Assembly: GCA_009869945.1 (NCBI GenBank)
Contig: WIXG01000037.1
Span: 248,001-312,000 of the forward strand
Source: Mesaphorura yosii
Lineage: Eukaryota > Arthropoda > Collembola > Poduromorpha > Tullbergiidae
DNA length: 64,000 nt
Direction of reading: 5' to 3'
Shown: one piece after another, positions 61,290 to 64,000 of the stretch
Layout of the letters: every line of letters begins with the position of its first letter
Position numbering within the stretch: position 1 is the stretch's first letter
The notes under the pieces: generated by a model
The model's database searches: none
What the model was told of the DNA's origin: nothing
What the model saw: only the letters and a program-made list of their open reading frames with translations
Position numbers and translations under genes: made by a program

Positions 61290-64000
61290 GGTTATTCCGA
61301 TATGGCGTTCGTTATCCAATAAGTCTCCGATTTTAATATTTCCCAGACTTAATTATCCTATCCAGTCTCTTCTCTGTGGTCAATACGGCTGAGTAAGACA
61401 ATAATTATTTACTGCGACTGTGTCAGGCAAGTATTTAATTTTAGAACTAAAGGTCAGGGTTATGCAGACGAGAGGCTTTTATTGACTTTGGAGGAATCTA
61501 AATATATAAATAACAACAACGCAAGATAGTGGATCATTCTTGCTTGGGCTGGCATACATAATAAGCAATCATGCCTGCTGTAACCTTATTATGTTATGTA
61601 AACTAAACACGGGAACAATGGAGCTTGCCTATCCTGTCAAAGCCTTCGAAGTGTGAAGAGTTCATATCGTTTCATTAGAAAATCACACTCAATATCCAAT
61701 ATCCATCTTGTCAAATCTATTTTTAACACATTTCACTGCGTCTTTGCACTATTTGCTGTTTTTCAGCGTTCGTCACATGAAAATTAAGCGAATGATTCCA
61801 ATTTTACAATTTTACGGTGGCTTGTGCTCAGAATCCGGAAATTGGGACGATGCGTGTGATTCTGTGACAATCACATCTACTCGTGCGACAAATTCATGCC
61901 ATGTCTCACCGTTTCCGTAAAGTCGTACGTACTTTAGCATTCTGATCCACATTATTTACACGAATCATCGTTACCTTGAACTCCATGTTGAATATTTGCA
62001 AGTGTATGCTTACAAGCAGGCTTGTGCCATAATTCTGTAGCGTTAATAACAATGGCAAATGGCACTGTGCTGTGTTAGTTCACACATGATTTAATTGCAT
62101 TACTGAACTGGGGCCACGGCCATAGCTTGTAATTGTGCCGTTGCACTGTGACAAGAAACACCGTTCTGTACGTTTATCATGCTCCAATACACATATCGAT
62201 TTTCGCAAGTGAACCGTTTCCGTGGGTCGCATTTTGACGTTGTTGTCTTGCTTCACGGCTTCACGTCTTCATGGGTTCGGCTTGCATTGGATCAGAGTCA
62301 GCGTTAATGCGAACAACATGCAATTTAAGAATTTAATCAAGTGTGCTATGACGAGTCTTAAAATTGTCATTTTGGCACTCAAGGCCATGAAAAATTAACG
62401 CTGCCCTCAGACGTTCAAAAGAAGATGTACTTTACTTCACGAGAAGATGAACACTTTGAATTGCTGTTCGTCGTGCTCATTTGTTCATTTACTCAGAAGT
62501 TTGTTAAAAATGGGAATGGCAGAACGGCAGTCCATGAACTCATTTCTCCCAACCCTATGTAATTAGTTTTTCGTTATATCATTAATTTCATTAATAGCGC
62601 TTAATTGTTTTGTTTTGCACTTTTCGCTTTTCGGTTCCAACTTCCAATTTAATTTTTGAGTGAAGACGCTCTTTCTCGACGAATTCTTTCATCGTTAATT
62701 GGATCCTCATCTCACTTTAATTTATTTTTGTCTTAATGATGATATCTCGGATCTTCTTCAAGGTGCAGCAGCAATTCCAGTGATAATTTGTTTAGCTCCT
62801 AAATGAATTTTCACGAAATTTTGATATTAAGCTATGCATATTCTGTTTCGCATTCAAATTCGCAATTTCAAGTGCCTTTGCTTTTGTATTTTGCGCGATA
62901 CATTTATTAGAATGAATGGGAGCACCAGTTTTGTGCAGCCTGTTGACGTAATCACATAAAAGTAGATACCAATCTGCGTAAGTGTTGGAAGATGAAATAA
63001 AATTGTTATTGCGTATTTATATTTTATTGGCTTTTACCATTTTTGAGAAATGATTTAGGTACTAAAATGGAATTTTTATGAAGGCTATTATTATGATTTT
63101 GCTGCTCCTGCTGCTTCTGCCCTGCTTCGATCTCAAAGAAAACGAGCCGAGTGGTTGGCTCTGGCCTGGCCTACATGTGCCGTGCGGATGCTGGCTCAGT
63201 GTTTGTTGTGTGTATCGTTACACGGTACATTTAGCACGCGTCTACGGTTTGTGAAATGGAGTTTCAGTTTCGGCAATTTTATGCGAGTGATTTATTCATA
63301 CTCGGTCATGCGTCTGGCTTTACTGCATTCGGGTTCCACAACCCTTACCGCCAATTTTAGAAGCTGCGTGCACTGGTGATCCAGATTCTTGAGATTCTAG
63401 GCCAAATCAAGAAGAAAGAATTGAAACATTTGACTCACGCATGATTTGGGTCGCCATTCAATCGAACTCAGAAATCCTGAATTGTAATTTTTTGGCCTTC
63501 TGTCAGTTTTCTGGCAGTCTTGCCTTGTAGAAGTCAATCATAATTATTCGCCCACCTGCTTTCCGTCCATGTAATGTTCATTTAGAAATGACATAATGAC
63601 AAAGCCAAGGTTTAAAGTAGTAATTAAAATCCGCAAACTTTCTCTAAAGGTCGTGCTTATGATTCCTGCGAAGGGAACGCAGAGGCGAAAGGTTAAGCTG
63701 ACTACAGCCACACATTCAATTTCCCTACAAGAAGAGTTAACAATCCCGTTAATGGGTTCTGTTTATTGGATACTTGCGAATTTTAATGTCACGCCCAAAC
63801 TCCATTTTCCACGATGATCATAATATTAAAGTCCTTTATCATAATATGATACTAAAGACTGTAAAAGTGGTAATGCGAAACTTTTATTATTCACATTATT
63901 ACTACATCTACTCGAATTTCCATTTCTCCTGCCCTTGTTGAAAGGTGAAAACAACGTAGCGCAGCTGAACTTAGTGCAGCCAGAATACTCTTACTCTGCC
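61290..64000. other. Flank of the tandem cluster, no supportable gene
   Basis: The first few hundred bases should hold the promoter of tandem gene A, but no clear TATA box is seen at the 80-90 bp position used by copies B and C. No fourth copy of the family, RNA gene or repeat was found up to the window end. Confidence 0.4.

Overview
The window is animal nuclear DNA, most likely from an arthropod (a pancrustacean such as a springtail, other hexapod or crustacean; the exact lineage cannot be fixed from sequence alone). Genes are split by GT-AG introns, many only about 60-110 bp long, with AATAAA signals and some TATA boxes. Long non-coding stretches separate a few gene-dense islands. I saw no rRNA, tRNA, CRISPR array or intact transposon. 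Gene models below were built by hand by joining exons with matching splice phase; no transcript was available.

Layout. 1-15.9 kb: no supportable gene, probably intron or flank of the next gene. 15.9-21.0 kb (minus): the 5' part of a PDZ-domain protein that runs off to lower coordinates. 21-27.4 kb: nothing firm. 27.5-29.8 kb (minus): a secreted 739-residue Pro/Gln-rich protein. 31.3-34.7 kb (plus): a 591/592-residue disordered protein with two apparently duplicated alternative first exons, then a tightly spaced 104-residue coiled-coil-like protein. 34.8-36.4 kb (minus): METTL14, the structural subunit of the m6A mRNA methyltransferase. 36.9-39.8 kb (plus): CWF19L2, a late-spliceosome factor, divergent from METTL14. 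40.2-46.4 kb (minus): a membrane-anchored short-chain dehydrogenase homologue whose cofactor and catalytic motifs are all degraded. 46.5-55.1 kb: mostly non-coding, with one candidate small secreted-peptide gene at 50.9 kb. 55.1-61.3 kb (minus): three tandem paralogues of an unrecognised secreted-protein family with identical seven-exon structure. 61.3-64 kb: nothing supportable.

Working together. The 34-40 kb island is a compact housekeeping block: METTL14 and CWF19L2 share a divergent promoter region of about 550 bp and both act on nuclear mRNA, and each runs convergently into its other neighbour with only 150-330 bp between stops. The 55-61 kb cluster is a lineage-type expansion: each copy has a signal peptide, a low-complexity Tyr/Ser/His-rich N-terminal part, an internal Leu/Gly hydrophobic segment, a furin-type R-[RK]-K-R site and a small four-cysteine C-terminal domain. 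This cluster is the best candidate for a previously undescribed system; the degenerate dehydrogenase and the duplicated alternative promoters are the next most interesting items.
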